Source: Ursus arctos
Lineage: Eukaryota; Chordata; Mammalia; Carnivora; Ursidae
Direction: 5' to 3'
NCBI RefSeq assembly: GCF_023065955.2
Contig: NW_026623056.1
Location: 85,807,256-85,871,255, forward strand
Length of the DNA stretch: 64,000 nt
The notes below the pieces were generated by a model, which did not search any database, was not told where the DNA came from, and saw only the letters and a program-made list of their open reading frames with translations. How positions within the stretch are numbered: the first letter of the stretch is position 1; each line of letters opens with the position of its first letter. Position numbers and translations under genes: made by a program. Of this stretch, positions 47,327 through 59,794 are shown one piece after another.

Positions 47327-48199
47327 AAAAGTCCCCAGATACAACCCAAAGAGATCTTCACCAAGATTCAAAATCAAAGACAAAAAGAGAATTTTGAAAA
47401 CAGCAAGAGAAAAAAGATTAATCATATATGAGGCTATCAGCAGATTTCTCATCAGCAGCCTTGCAGGCCAGGAGAGGAGAGAACATATTCAAAGTGCTCA
47501 GGGGAAAAAAAACCGTCAACCAAGAACACTTTACCCAGCAAAGCTGTCCTTAAGAAGTAAAGGAGAAATAAAATCTTTTGCAAACAAACAAAAATTGAGG
47601 GAATTTACCACCACCATATCTGCCTTATAAGAAATGCTAAAAGGAGTGGAGGCTGAAACAAGAACACTAATTAGTGACATGAAAACAGATGGAAGTATAA
47701 ATTCACTAGTAAAGGAAAACATGCCACCAAATTCAAAATACTCTAATACTGCAAAGGTGGTGTGTAAATCACTTCGAATTCCAAAGGGTTAAGAGGCAAA
47801 ATACAGGTTAAGAGACAAAAAAGAGTAAAAATAACTACAGCACCAATATTTTGTTAATGGATAGATAATATAAAAAGATGTAAATTAGGACATCAACAAC
47901 ATAAACTATGTGAGCAAGTAAATGTGTAGAAGATTTTTATGCAATTCAAGTTATCAGCTCAAAATAGTCATAATTATAAGATGTATTATAAAAATTTCAT
48001 GATAACCACAAAGCAAAAATCTATAACAGATACAGGAATGATAAAGACAACAGAATCAAAGCATACCACTGTAAAAAAAAATCATCCGCTCACAAAGACA
48101 GCAAGAGAGGAAGAAAGGAACAAAGCAACTACAAAACAATCAGAAAAAGCAATTAACAGGATGGTGATAATAAGTCTTTACCGATCAGGAATTACTCTA

Positions 48200-48400
48200 G
48201 GGGCGCCTGGGTGGCTCAGTCGTTAAGCCTCTGCCTTCGTCTCAGGGCGTGATCCCAGAGTCCTGGGCATCCCACGTCAGGCTCCTCCACTGGGAGCCTG
48301 CTTCTTCCTCTCCCACTCACCCTGCTTGTGTTCCCTCTCTCACTGGCTGTCTCTCTCTCTCTGTCAAATGAATAAATAAAATCTTTAAAAAAAAAAAAAA
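48200..48400 (+). mobile_element. Can-SINE in old L1
   Basis: Complete copy with a 13-bp TSD AGGAATTACTCTA at 48187-48199 and 48401-48413. A short deletion removes part of the B-box region. Confidence 0.95.
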
Positions 48401-49383
48401 AGGAATTACTCTAAATGTATATGGTTTAAATTCCCTAACTAAAAGCAATGAGTGGCTGAATAGATAAAAAAATACGGATTTAAAAAAAAACAACTAAATG
48501 CTGCTCACAAGAGACTCACTTAAGCTTTAAGGACACTCATTGAAAGTAAAGGATGGAAAAAGATATTCTGTGCAAATGAAAAGTGAAAGAGAGCAGGGAT
48601 AGCTATACTTACATCAGACAAAATAGACTTTAAGTCAAAAACCTAACAAAGAAAGTCATTATATAATGATGAAAGGATCGATTCATCAAAAGGATATAAC
48701 ATCTGTAAAAATCTACATACCCAATACTGAAAAACCTATATATAAATTAAACAAGTATTAACAGATGTGAAGGCAAAAATAGATGGCAATGGAACAATAG
48801 TAGGGAACTTTAATACCTCACTTTCAATAGATCATTCAGAAAGAAAATCAGTAAGATAATAATGTACTTGAATGACACTTTAAACCAAATGTACCTAACA
48901 GATATATACAGAACGTTCTATCCAACAGCAGCAGAAAACACATTCTTCTCAAGCACACATGAAACATTCTCCAGAATAAATCATATGTTGGGTCATAAAA
49001 TAAGTATTAAGAAATTTAAGAACACTGAAATCATATCAAGTATCTTTTCCAACCACAATGGTTGAGACTGGAAATTAGCAACAAGAAGAAAGCTGGAAAG
49101 TTTACAAATATGTGAAAATTCAACAACACACTTCTTAACAACCAATGGGTCAACAAAGAAGTCAAAAAAACATCTAGAAGCAAACAAAAATGGAAACACA
49201 ACACACCAAAACTTATGGGATGCAGCCAAAGCAGTTCAAAGAGGAAGGTTTATAATAACAATGCTTACAATAAGAAAAAAGATGTCAAATAAACAACCTA
49301 ACCTTATACCTCAAGGAACTGGAAAAAGAAAAACAAACCAAGCCCAAAGTTAGAGCAGAAATAAATGAAATAAAGACTAGAGA

Positions 49384-49572
49384 GGGGCACTTGGGTGGAT
49401 CAGTCAGTTAAGCATCTGCCTTAAGCTCAGGTCATAATCTCAGGGTCCTGGGATCGAGCCCCATGTCAGGCTCCCTGCTCAGCAGGGAGCCTGCTTCTCC
49501 CTCTCCTTCTTCCCCTCCCCCTGCTCCTGCTTTCTCTCTCTCTTTCTAATAAATAAATAAAATCTTTTGAAA
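49384..49572 (+). mobile_element. Can-SINE in old L1
   Basis: GGGGCACTTGGGTGGATCAG head. The 12-bp TSD AAAGACTAGAGA lies at 49372-49383 and 49573-49584. Confidence 0.95.
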
Positions 49573-51437
49573 AAAGACTAGAGAAACAATAGAAAATACC
49601 AACAAAACTAAGAGTTGACTTTTTGAAAAAATAAAACTGACATTTAGCTAAACTAAGAAAAAAAGACTCAATAAAAAAAAATGAAAGAAGAGACATTACA
49701 ATTGATACCACACAAATTCTAAAGATCCTAAGAGACAACTACGGTCCACTATATGCCAACAAATTAGATAATTTAGAAGAAACTGATAAATTCCTAGAAA
49801 CACACAACTTACCAAACTGAATCATGAAGTAATAGAAAATTTGAACAGACCAATAACAAGCAAGGAGACTGAATTAGTAATCAAAATTCTCCCAACAAAT
49901 AAAAGCCCAGGACCAGATGGCTTCACAGGTGATTTTTACCAAACATTTAAAAATTAATACCAATCCTTTTCAAACTCTTCTAAAAACTGCAGAGGAAGGA
50001 ACACTTCCAAACTCATTTTATGAAGCCAGCATTACCATGATACTGAAAGCAGACAAGGACACCACAAGCAAAGAAAATTGCAGGCCAATATTCCTGATGA
50101 ACTCAAATGCAAAAATCCTCAATAAAATACTAGCAAATCAAATTCAAGAACACATTAAAATGATCACACACCATGATCAAGAAGGATTCATCCACGGGAT
50201 GCAAGGATGGTTGAACATAAGCAAATCTATAAATGTGATACACTACATTAACAAAATAAAGGATAGAATCATACAATCATTTTAATAGATGCAGAAAAAG
50301 CATTTGACAAAATTCAACAGCCTTTCATAATAAAAACTCTCAACAAATTAGGTACAGAAGAAATGTTCCTCAGCATAACAGAAGTCATATATGACGAGCC
50401 CACAGCTACATCATATACAATGGTGAAAAATTAAAAGCCTTTCCTCTAAGATCAGGAATAAGGCCATTTCTATTCAACATAGTACTGGAAGTCCCAGCCA
50501 CAGCAATTAGGCAAGAAAAAGAAATAAAGGCATCCAAATCAGAAAGAAGATGTAAATTACCTGTTTGCAGATGACATGATCTTATACATAGAAAACCTTA
50601 AAGACTCTGCCAAAAATCTGTTAGCAATAATAAGTTCAGTAAAGAAGCAGAATACAAAATCAATATACAGAAATCTGTTGCATTTCCACACATTAATAAC
50701 AAACTATCTGAAAGACAAATTAAGAAAGCAATCCCACTTAAAACAGCATCAAAAACAATAAAATACATAGGAATAAATTTAACCAAGGAGATGAAGGACC
50801 TGTACACTGAAAACTATGACACTGATGAAAGAGATTAAAGAAGACATGAATAAATGTAAAGATATTCCGTGTTCACGGATTAAAAGAATTAATGATGTGA
50901 AGATGTTCATACTACCCAAAGTGACCTACAGATTCAATGCAGTCCCTATCAAAATCGTAATGGCATCTTTCACAAAAACAGAAAAAAGTATCCAAAAATT
51001 TGTATGGAACCACAAAAAACCCCAAGTGGCTAAAGTGATCCTGAAAAATAAAGAACAAAGTTGGAGGCATGGCACATCCTGATTTCAAGTTATATTACAA
51101 AGATAGAGTAATCAGAATAGTATGCTATTGGCATAAAAACCATCACATGGAAGAGAACAGAGAGCCAAGACATAAACCCACACGTACACGGTCAACTAAA
51201 TTTTGACAAGGCCACCAAGAACACACAATGGGAAAAGGATAGTCTCTTCAATAAATGGTGCTGGGGAAACTGGATATCCACATGCTATCTTATACCACTT
51301 ACAAAAATTAACTCAAAACAGATCAAAGATTTAAATGTAAGACCTGAAACCATAAAACTCCTAAAAGAAAACATAGGGGAAAAGATCCTCGACATGGGCC
51401 TTAACAATGATTTCTTGGCTAAGACATCAAAAGTACA

Positions 51438-51767
51438 GCTAGGCTGCCTTTTGGGATCACTCACCCCTTCTCGCCCCTCTGCCCTTTATGTGATGTGGAT
51501 GTCACAGTGACAGGCAGGGGGTTGTACAACTGAAAACCACGGGGAGAGGGCTTGGCCCCTGGGGACCCCTGGACAGAACATCTTTCTCCTTGCACCTGGG
51601 TGCTGCTCATTCCCTGTTGTCAGTCTGCACAATGAGGTCGAGGAAGTTGCCTGTTAGAACATGAAAATGAGACAAAATAAAGCAAACCGCTGTAAGGGGG
51701 TCTATACCCGCCCTGCACTGTAGGCTGCCCATCTTTGAAGGCAGAAACAGGTATAAGTGACAAGTGA
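51438..51767. other. unique sequence
   Basis: GC-rich sequence joined directly to the truncated L1. No gene recognised. Confidence 0.35.
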
Positions 51768-51937
51768 CAGACTTGAATTCAGAGACTCCTGAGTTCTAAT
51801 CCCAACTGTATGATGTGGACAGGTCCCATGACCCTTCCGTCCCTCAGTTTCTTCACCTCTGGTAAAACATGGAATACTTGCCCCATAAAGCTACTGTGAA
51901 ATGAGATGGGAAAATCCTATGAGAATGTGCAGGCCAG
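51768..51937 (+). repeat. MIR SINE
   Basis: GAGTTCTAATCCCAACTGTATGATGTGG...CCCTCAGTTTCTTCACCTCTGGTAAAACATGG, sense MIR. Confidence 0.75.
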
Positions 51938-52409
51938 CGCAGGCAGGAGCTTGGCTCCTGTTAGCGCCTTCTCCACCTCCTCCTGGGCTGGGGTGAGCAT
52001 TTCCCTTTCTCCTCCAACTGCCTCACTCCCACTCTGATTCTTCTCTAGAATATGGTTTGGGGAGTCCATTTGGGAGAATGTCTAGATCTTACACTACGGA
52101 AGGAAAATGCAGGCCAGTGTGACGTCCACTAGAATCAGAAAGAAAACGCAGATTCTGATATGCAAATCCAGGGTCCAGAGCAAGCTCCTCAATCTCTAGG
52201 GGCTTCAACCACAAAATGAGGGGGTCTGAGTGGATCATCTCAAGGCCCTCTTTCACCCCAACCCTCTGACAGGACACGTATTCAGAGGCCCCCAGCCTCA
52301 GAGTCACACAATCTGGGGTCTGCCTAACGCTTCACATCGAGTCATGAGATGACCAAATAAAACCCAGGGTCCAGGGCCTCAGAGGGCACTCCTTCATCAG
52401 AATCTCTAA
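51938..52409. other. unique sequence
   Basis: About 470 bp with no recognised gene or repeat. Confidence 0.3.
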
Positions 52410-52590
52410 ATGAGTGGTTCACAAACAACGGGCACTGAAATCACCCAGGGGCTCACTGAAAATACATATTCCCGGTCTTACCCCCCGAGATTCTGATACT
52501 ATAGGTTTGGGATGGGCTCGTAGAACCTGGTAGTGTCTGATGCCATGATCAGGGCCCACATCCTAACAAGCATGCTCTTAATAAAAGTTT
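52410..52590 (+). repeat. old hAT-Charlie-type MITE fragment
   Basis: GAGTGGTTCACAAACAACGGGC, TGAAATCACCCAGGGGCTCAC and CCGAGATTCTGATACTATAGGTTTGGGATGGG fit a MER5/MER58-type element. Confidence 0.6.
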
Positions 52591-52984
52591 CAACTACCTG
52601 TGACCAAAGATAGCTCCACCCCCTCATGTGGCTCTGTGCTCACCTGCTGAATATCCTCAGCCCCGTTACTTCCCTTCTCTACACTCATTTGCTCCTCTAT
52701 AAAATGTGGCTCAGGGACTGGGTTGCCATTTTTGAAGATGGGTTCCCTGGGCCATAAGTCTGCTCTTCTATATATTAAGGAGTCTCTTTGCTTATCAAAG
52801 TAAGTGCCAGGAGAGAGCAGATTTAAACAGGCAAGACTGTAACATCCAGCCCTCCAATGTTCTTCCAAGGATGACCGATCCAGCTACACTTTAACTTTAC
52901 AGAGTCCTGATCAGGTGAGATCAGATGCCTCCCTAAGCCTGTGTGCACCTTTCACAAACACAGTCTTTGCTGTATGAACGTTAC

Positions 52985-53156
52985 AAGCATGGTGTCTGGA
53001 GGTCGACAGAGGTTTGAATCCCACCTGTTCCCCTCAGTGCTAGGTGACCTCAGCAATAACTTCATGTTTACATTTACACAATCAGGAAAATATGACCTCA
53101 TCAGATCATGGATCAGGATTAACAAGGTGATAAATGTAATGCACAGGCACTTACTG
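52985..53156 (+). repeat. MIR SINE
   Basis: GTGTCTGGAGGTCGACAGAGGTTTGAATCCCACCTG...GTGATAAATGTAATGCACAGGCACTTA, sense MIR, diverged in the centre. Confidence 0.65.
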
Positions 53157-53239
53157 ACACTGTCAGACTGACAGCCTCGGGACCTTTTTGGAAAAGCATT
53201 AGCTGCAAGTGAGAAGAGGAGTAGAATATTAAGCACTAA

Positions 53240-53995
53240 CCTTACTTTATTAAAAAATAGATTTACTGACATACAACTCACAGACCGTACCACTGACCTA
53301 TTTAAAGTGTACAATCCAAAGGGCCTCCGTATTCGTGCAAAGCCACACGGCCATCACAGCTTGAGAGCACTTCCGTCACCCCAGAGAGAAACCCTACGCT
53401 CTAGCCCTTGCCACCCAATCCCGGCGTGCCCCAGCCCGCCCCACCCGCCCCACAGCAGCCACTCATCTACTTCCCATCACTCGACATTTGCCAATTCTGC
53501 ACATTTCATACAAATACAATTATATGTGGTCTTTTGCAACTGGGTTCTTTCATTTAGCACATTAAGGCTCATTTGTGTTGTAGCATTTATGAGTACTTTT
53601 TCTTTTCTGTGCCTGAATAAGATCCCATTTTATGGAAAAAATCTCATTTTATGTATCCATTCATCCACAGAGGAACCTTTGGGTGGGGGCTGTTATGAAC
53701 AACTGCTATACGAACTGCTATGAACATTCATGTTCAAGTTTTTGTGTGGACATGTTTTCAAGTCTTGGGTATGCACCTGGGAGGGGAATTGCTGGGTCAT
53801 AAACTCTGTGCTAAACCTTTGGAGGAACTGCCAGACTGTTGCTCAAAGCAACTGCACCACCTGACTCCCCCTCAGCAGGGTTAGAGGTTCCAATTGCTCC
53901 ACATCCTCAACACTTCATCTTTCTTATTACAGCTGTCCCAGTGGGTATGATGTGGTAACGTTGCATTTTTATTAAATTCTACTATATTTTTGTGA
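53240..53995 (-). mobile_element. old L1 3'-region fragment, antisense
   Basis: Contains the reverse complement of L1 3' sequence: TGCTGGGTCATAAACTCTGTG, GAGGAACTGCCAGACTGTTGC, ATCCATTCATCCACAGAGGAACC, TTTCATTTAGCACATTAAGGCTCA. Confidence 0.75.
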
Positions 53996-55289
53996 GGTTT
54001 TAAAAATTTATTCACAGCCTAATGTTAAAACTGTGTAATAATCTAACTATAGAATAGAAGGAAATTAGACAAGAAAATATTCCCTCAAGGCAAGGTTACA
54101 ACAGAATGATAAAGACAGAAAGATGCCCTCTGAAAGGTAAAAACAGAACAGCATCAGAGAGAGCACATGGCACTGTTGTGTGTGGCACGCTGGCGTGTTC
54201 TCTATGGTCCTGGCTTTGTTGTATGTGGTACACTGGCAGGGTTATAGAAAAATGCTTCAGGCCTACTTCATCCCTCTTAATGTTCCGTTCCCTTTAATTC
54301 ACAAATGGCTTTCTGGATCTGTTTTTTGTTTTTTGTTTTTTGTTTTTAAAAAAAAAAAAAAGCCCTTTTCCAAGTGAACCAACGTGGTTGCATGCCTGAC
54401 AAAGCTCTATATTCATATGTCAGCTGACAAACTGATTTAGGTTTTGTTATACTTTACTCCTCTGGACAAAACTACTACCCAACATTAATCTATCACACAG
54501 AACGTGGTTGCTGTCTGCCACCTGGGAGCTAAAATAAATTCCCTATTTCTGGGCCTTAATGGCTCCTCTCAGGGTGGTGTCTAAGTGCTTCGGTGAAAGC
54601 CACTTTCATAGAATTAACAGCTCTGATTTCCTAGGTCATTACCAGTCTCCACCTTCAGACTTGAGGTATACCCCAAATAGCCCTTAACTTCTTGGTGTCT
54701 GTCCCCTCAGGCCAAGTCACCCCTCACAGGAGGCTTTCCACCCACAAACTCTGATAGCAACAAGGGGCGGGTGTGTTAGGAACCTCAGCCGCACACAAGG
54801 CACTAGTGAGGAGAAAACAGAAAAGGAGGAAGATGGAAAGGGTGCTGGGGGAGGGGAGAGGGTGGGACACTAAAGAAGGAAGAAAACAGTACTGCTGGGA
54901 AAAGATCAGGGCAGGCTGCCCCTCCTGTTTAGATAGAGATGGTTTTGCTGGCCTTCATGATGATGATTTTTCAAGGACAAACCAGCAGGTTACCTTGTGG
55001 GCCAGACTGCCTTACAAGAGCCTCAGATTTCTCCCAAGCATTGTCTACAAATGGAAAAGTCTTATTCTGACATTTTTCAAATACACATAGACCTGATGTG
55101 AATGATGAAACACTTCTCATTTGTAAATGTGTAACGACTTTTGTCATTGTCTATTTTTTTCTAAACACTGGACACCTAAAGCACAACTATTACCACACAA
55201 GTCTGTGAAGTTTTTCATGTTGGGGGGGGGGCTTTATTTTCAGAAGGTATAAGGCACCTTCAAGTAGGAGTTCATGTACTATATATTAT
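53996..55289. other. unique sequence, no gene recognised
   Basis: T/A-rich simple stretches at 54321-54362 (GTTTTTT units then A-run) and a G10 run at 55209-55218. No exon recognised. Confidence 0.35.
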
Positions 55290-55437
55290 ACACATTAAGT
55301 TATATAAAGTTATATATATTACATAATATATATAACTTAAATTTTACATATACATACATACATATATACATGTATGTGTGTGTCTGTGTGTGTGTGTGTG
55401 TATATATATATAGAGAGATAGATAGATAGTTAGGTCC
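55290..55437. repeat. mixed AT / TG / TA / GATA microsatellite
   Basis: Successive TATATA, TACATA, TGTGTG, TATATA and GATA tracts in one block. Confidence 0.9.
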
Positions 55438-55483
55438 TAAATGTACACAAACAGGGAACAGAAAAAATAATTATCAAACAGCA

Positions 55484-55666
55484 CAGGGGTCAGCCAACCA
55501 TGGCCCATGACCTGTCTCTGTAAACAGTCTTACTGGAACACAGTCATGCAACCTGTTTGCATACTGTCTATATGCTGTACAATATAGTTGGGACAAAGAC
55601 CGTATGGCTCAGAAAGCTTAAAATATTTACTATCTGCCCCTTGAAAGTTTGCAGACCCCTGGTGTA
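55484..55666 (+). repeat. old DNA-transposon-type repeat
   Basis: GGGGTCAGCCAACCATGGCCCA, ACTGGAACACAGTCATG, AAAGACCGTATGGCTCAGAAAGC, GTTTGCAGACCCCTGG; same family as 38686-38860 in the opposite direction. Confidence 0.65.
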
Positions 55667-57747
55667 TCAAATCCTGAAACACACTGCAGCTATTTAAAAA
55701 TAAAGTCAACACCAACCATATATATGAACAGGGAAAGATGTCCAGATCCGTCCAGATCCTCTGACTGCCTTCCGAAGTGAGTGGGCCCCATTTGCTTGTT
55801 TGGGTTGTATTCCACGAGGGCAGGAATTCCAGTGCTGGGGAAGAATGCAAACCTGGGAGGGAAAAGTGGATTCTGGGCACGAATGCCCAACTGGGGTGGC
55901 CCCTGCACTGTGTGGTCCCAGTCCGGCCCCAACCTCGCAGAGGCCTGGTGGTCCCTTCAAGACACCACCCCCTGCGTGACTCATTCAGGGATCCCCTGAG
56001 GCCAAGGACTAGGGAGAGCTGAGGAGGGAACATCCCTTCTTCCCAACTGATTCTGAAAACGATAAAGAGGAAAAGAGTAAGGATGGACGTTCACATATAA
56101 CCATGGCTTTGGGGCACTTTACCTCCACTGAACCCCAGAATCAAGCAGACATCCCGACTGAGGATCAGCGGTACCAGGCTCCCTGACTGGCATATTGATG
56201 CCCACTGAAATGGAGGCGACAAGCCCAGAGGTGTGAACTACATCCCCATGTCATCGGGACAGCACGGTACATCCCAGCCACAAACACACCCCAGCTGTGG
56301 ACCCTGGTCCCTCTGAGGGCAGGGTGGGTGGGCATTTTCACTACAGCACACACTAGGCATAGCATCTTAGGCAATTTCTTCCCCTTTTGATTTACAGCAC
56401 GGGATAACTCTGAGGCTTAAATAAAACCCTGCACACCAGGCCTGAGCACAGTGCCTCACATCCAGCAATGCTAATATTCAATAAATGTTACTGTCTTATG
56501 TTTCAATCGTAGTCCAGTTTTTATAAAAGGTACGTATTTGCTTCTGTGATATATGATAACACCTGCTGACTTCCTCACAGTGGTCCTGAATGTTCACGGA
56601 CAGGCATGAGAACGCTACGAAGAGTGTAAAGCCTGAGCCAAATCTAAAAAGTACTAATTAGTACACGCTTTACATAAAAACCATTCTCAGAGGAAAGTCA
56701 ATATCCTAAAATGTTATTTAAAAAAAAAAAAAAGAAAAAGGGAAGGTAAAGACTCTTCATTCAAAATGGCCAACTGAGCCCAGTAATCTCCTATTCCTCC
56801 CAAACCCCCATTAAAATAACAGAAAAGCAGCAGAATAAAAGAGTTAAACCACAAAGAGAACGGAAAAGGGACATGTCCGAGAAAGAGATTCAAACACATT
56901 CTGGAAAACTGCAGAGGGTGGTCTGTTAAGGCAGGCCCCGCTCTCTCCGGTATTTAATGACTGAACTCGCATTCCATAAAAATGACAGACAGACAGTGCC
57001 CCAACTGTCCCTCCTATACCCAATTCCCTGATCCCTGGTAAGTGAGGCCAAGAAGGGGAGAGGCAGCATCACTTGCCCGACATGTGTCCCTGCCCCTTGG
57101 CCCTTCCGCTGGGTGGGGGCTCAGGGTTGATGCACAGGGCGTCCACCCCCATTCCTGCCCAATGACCTCCTTTCCAGATTGGAAATCAGAACCAAAAAAC
57201 GTGACGTGGTTTGCTCCCGCTGGGACAGTCTGGTGCAGCTGGGGTTCGTGAAGCCCAGCTGAGACCCAGGCTGGCCCCGCACTCCCCCATACGCACCACC
57301 CAAAGCCACTCACCGCCGGCACATCCCTAACCCAACGGTATTAGAACCTAATAAACATAGAACTTCTTGCCCTTTGACAGGTGCTGAGTCAGAGGGGTTA
57401 GGAGGACACCGGGTGAAAGGGCACACACAGAGCCCCTCACAGCGCCCCCTCATCACAGTGCAGTGCCTTCCTCCTACTTCTTCCTGCAGGACTGTGATCT
57501 GTTCTGAGAGTATCAGACAGGCTATGAGGATGACACATCCACCTTCGCTTATGGCTCCAGAATCCGCAGAGCCTGCCCTGCCCCCCCAAAGACACCCTTC
57601 AATGTCAGGAGCAGCCGCTGCTCCGCCCCACAAACAAAGAAAGCAAGAGGAGCAGGACTTGGTATACAGTTGTTTAATAGAAACCACTGGGTGACTGTAA
57701 ATGGTACACACCCACCACAGGTGACCAAATGCATCAGGTGACGTTAC
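55667..57747. other. unique sequence; L2-like piece at 56430-56500
   Basis: 56430-56500 (GAGCACAGTGCCTCACATCC...ATTCAATAAATGTTACTG) resembles the L2/MIR 3' end. Minus-strand frames at 55530-56033 and 57310-57711 overlap repeats or lack supporting splice sites and motifs. I found no exon that continues the gene at 57748. Confidence 0.35.
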
Positions 57748-57878
57748 CTAAAAGCTGTTTGCAAACTGTTTAGAATCTCAGCAGATGCCTGCAGAATCCT
57801 TAGCTCTTCTATCCACAATGTTTCTACCAAAGCTAGTTGGTTTATCAAAGCCACTTCTTCATCTTTCATATGAGAAAC
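57748..57878 (-). CDS. host-gene exon, fourth visible (131 nt)
   Basis: Read on the minus strand. A strong acceptor AATACTTTCCAG precedes the exon, and it ends at AG|GTAACG. It begins in phase 0, exactly as the previous exon (58731-58854) ends, stays open for 43 codons and leaves two bases for the next exon. Legible peptide includes VSHMKDEEVALINQ and LALVETLWIEELRILQ, helical in character with regular leucines. I do not recognise the family, and no signal peptide or membrane segment is visible. The next exon must begin with one base completing AGN (Arg or Ser); I found none that fits between 51.4 and 57.7 kb. An old L1 fragment begins a few bases upstream in the intron. Confidence 0.82.
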
Positions 57879-57889
57879 CTGGAAAGTAT

Positions 57890-58236
57890 TTTAAAATTAA
57901 TTTTTTTACTGTAGTAAAATAAACATAAACATAAAATTTACCATTCTGACCACTTTTCCGTGTACAGTTCAATGGCATTAAGTACGATCCCAGCGTTATG
58001 TAACTGTCACCACTTTGCGTCCCCAGGATTCCTTCACCGTCTCTAACAGAAACAGCACCCATTACACACAAACTCCCCATTCCCCCCACCCCCAGCCCCT
58101 GGTAACCTCAACTCTACTTTCGGTCTCTATGAGTTTGCCTATGCTGGACAGTGGAATCACACAATATTTGTCTTTTTGTATTCTGGTTTATTTCACTTAG
58201 TATAATGTCTTGAAGGTTCACTAAAATTATTTTCCA
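57890..58236 (-). mobile_element. old L1 3'-region fragment in intron, antisense
   Basis: AAATTTACCATTCTGACCACTTTTCCGTG, CAATGGCATTAAGTAC, CTCCCCATTCCCCCCACCC and GGAATCACACAATATTTGTC belong to the antisense 3' region of old L1s. Confidence 0.78.
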
Positions 58237-58274
58237 ATCCCAGTAATGTCTTCATTAAAATGAGCTGATTTCTC

Positions 58275-58473
58275 AGGGCACCTGGGTGGCTCAGCTGGTT
58301 AAACATCTGCCTGCCTTCAGCTCAGGTCATGATCCCAAAGGTCCTGGGATCGAGCCCCACACTGTGTTGGGCTCCCTACTCGGCAGGGAGTCTGCTTCTC
58401 CCTCTGCCCCCCCCCCCCCGCTAATTCTCTCTCTCTTTCTATCTCAAATAAGTAAAATCTTTTTTAAAAAATA
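58275..58473 (+). mobile_element. Can-SINE in host-gene intron
   Basis: AGGGCACCTGGGTGGCTCAG head and C-run in the CT-rich segment. TSD AGCTGATTTC near 58263 and 58474. Confidence 0.93.
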
Positions 58474-58730
58474 AGCTGATTTCCCATTTAATTAAAACAT
58501 TTACTAAATAGAAATACTTAAAAAAAGAGTACTTAAAAATTCATCCAATAATTTTTACCTACTGAAAATATAAACACAATGTTAGCAGTCAAAAAACCCG
58601 GAAATTATATCAACATTCATCTATTTAAGGCATCAAACGATGCCCTAATAAGGTGTAACATGTACAAAACAAGTAACTTCTTCATCAAAGTACTTCTGTA
58701 ACAAAAGAATGCAATATTCTAGAAACATAC

Positions 58731-58854
58731 CTTTCGCAGCATAGCATTGGTCTCCTCTATAAAATACTGGCATATTTTCTGGGCTATGACCAAACTTCTC
58801 TTCTCATTTGTATCTGAAATTATTTCCCCAAGAAGTATTTTTTTCCAGCATGTA
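58731..58854 (-). CDS. host-gene exon, third visible (124 nt)
   Basis: Minus-strand exon between acceptor AATTTGGTTCTAG and donor AAG|GTATGT. The acceptor's pyrimidine tract is modest. A second AG further in (TTTCAG at 58814-58819) is also possible but breaks the phase with the upstream exon. The chosen start supplies the T that completes GA|T (Asp) from 62548-62629. The 41 full codons include CWKKILLGEIISDTNE and KRSLVIAQKICQYFIEETN and end in phase 0. Charged amphipathic helices, no catalytic motif I can name. Product unidentified; probably a soluble helical protein by appearance only. Confidence 0.82.
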
Positions 58855-59794
58855 CTAGAACCAAATTGTTCAGTAAGATAATGTCAGCAGGCTCTCAAGA
58901 AGTAAAGAAGTCTTTTTATACTTCAACACAACAAACTCTTATTTTTCCAGAAGCATAATAAACTCACTCCAGTAGCAGATACCCTAAAACCTCCCACCAC
59001 ACACAGCTCCTGTGCTGAAGCAGACAAGGTACAGAAGGAGGAACAACTGAGAATAAGAATCAAAGGACTGACGCTCTTTGCGGGAAGAGACTGAATTTGA
59101 TTAGCACTGCAATCCTGTGTCTGGCACCGAAGTAAGTGGAGTCATGTCCACGAGTCATGGGAACAGAGCAGAAGACAGAACAAGAAGGTGATTCCCAGCC
59201 AAAAGGACTAAGGAGTAAGGAGCAAAGACAGTAGAACTTTCCTTCTCTTCAAGTGACAGTCTTTCCTGAACTAGGGCAAACTGAACAGAACACGTTTCAC
59301 AAGGTAAAATGCTCTGGAGATGGAAGGAAGAATCTACAGTGAAGCCCTTCTGTGCATGCAGGTCACTCCCATTTTACACTGAAAATATGCAGGAAATGGG
59401 TTCAGGGGGCAAGTGGAGCCAACCTTCCACAGGCAGAGGAGTAGAAGTATTTCAGGGTAAGCAAGAGGGAGCCACAGCAAGATGCTGAGACAGAAGGTGA
59501 CGGGGCCAAATCCACACGCCCGCCAGAAGCACTATGCAGAGAACAAGGGTGGAGGAATAAATCCTGGATGCCAACAATCTGAAGTGGAATGGCTTAGGAG
59601 GGGAAAGGTAAGGTGACAACTGCCACATCAGAGTGGAAGTATACAGAAGTCACTCAGAAATTCAGAACAGCTGACAAGCCGTACATGGAATAAAGTCTTA
59701 AAAGTCTTCAGCTTTAGAGACAACAACGGAAAGCTCAGAAACAGCTAAGTTCTCAGGAAAGGAAGGAAGGAAATCACTCTATGCCAGGAACAGT

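Larger units (their letters stand above)
45015..51437 (+). mobile_element. ancient near-complete L1, 3'-truncated
   Basis: Starts near CAACAAGATGGAGGGCTAGG (YY1-type AAGATGG at 45028), the usual look of an L1 5' end, with a 1.5-kb GC-rich leader. Decayed ORF1 is legible at about 46960-47640 (YPAKLSLRSKGEIKSF). ORF2 runs from about 48395 with [44 protein letters not shown] and [19 protein letters not shown]. It breaks off at 51437 after FLAKTSKVQ, before the zinc knuckle. Three SINEs (47143, 48200, 49384) split it. It is not coding. Confidence 0.8.

Noticed and set aside
55530..56033. 167-codon minus-strand frame
   Set aside because: Its end overlaps an old DNA-transposon repeat, overlapping frames of similar length occur on both strands, and there are no motifs.
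56116..56165. Minus-strand segment CCTCAG|TCGGGATG...GTGGAG|GTAAAG as the exon following 57748-57878
   Set aside because: The phase would allow it, but it is only about 35 nt, has no convincing pyrimidine tract, and the peptide shows no continuity of character.
56745..56800. AAAATGGCCAACTGAGCCC as an L1 5' end
   Set aside because: It resembles the AAGATGG start of L1 leaders, but the downstream sequence does not continue as a recognisable L1.
57310..57711. 133-codon minus-strand frame next to exon 57748
   Set aside because: It reads across intronic GC-rich DNA, has no splice support, and the exon itself ends with a clean donor at 57747.
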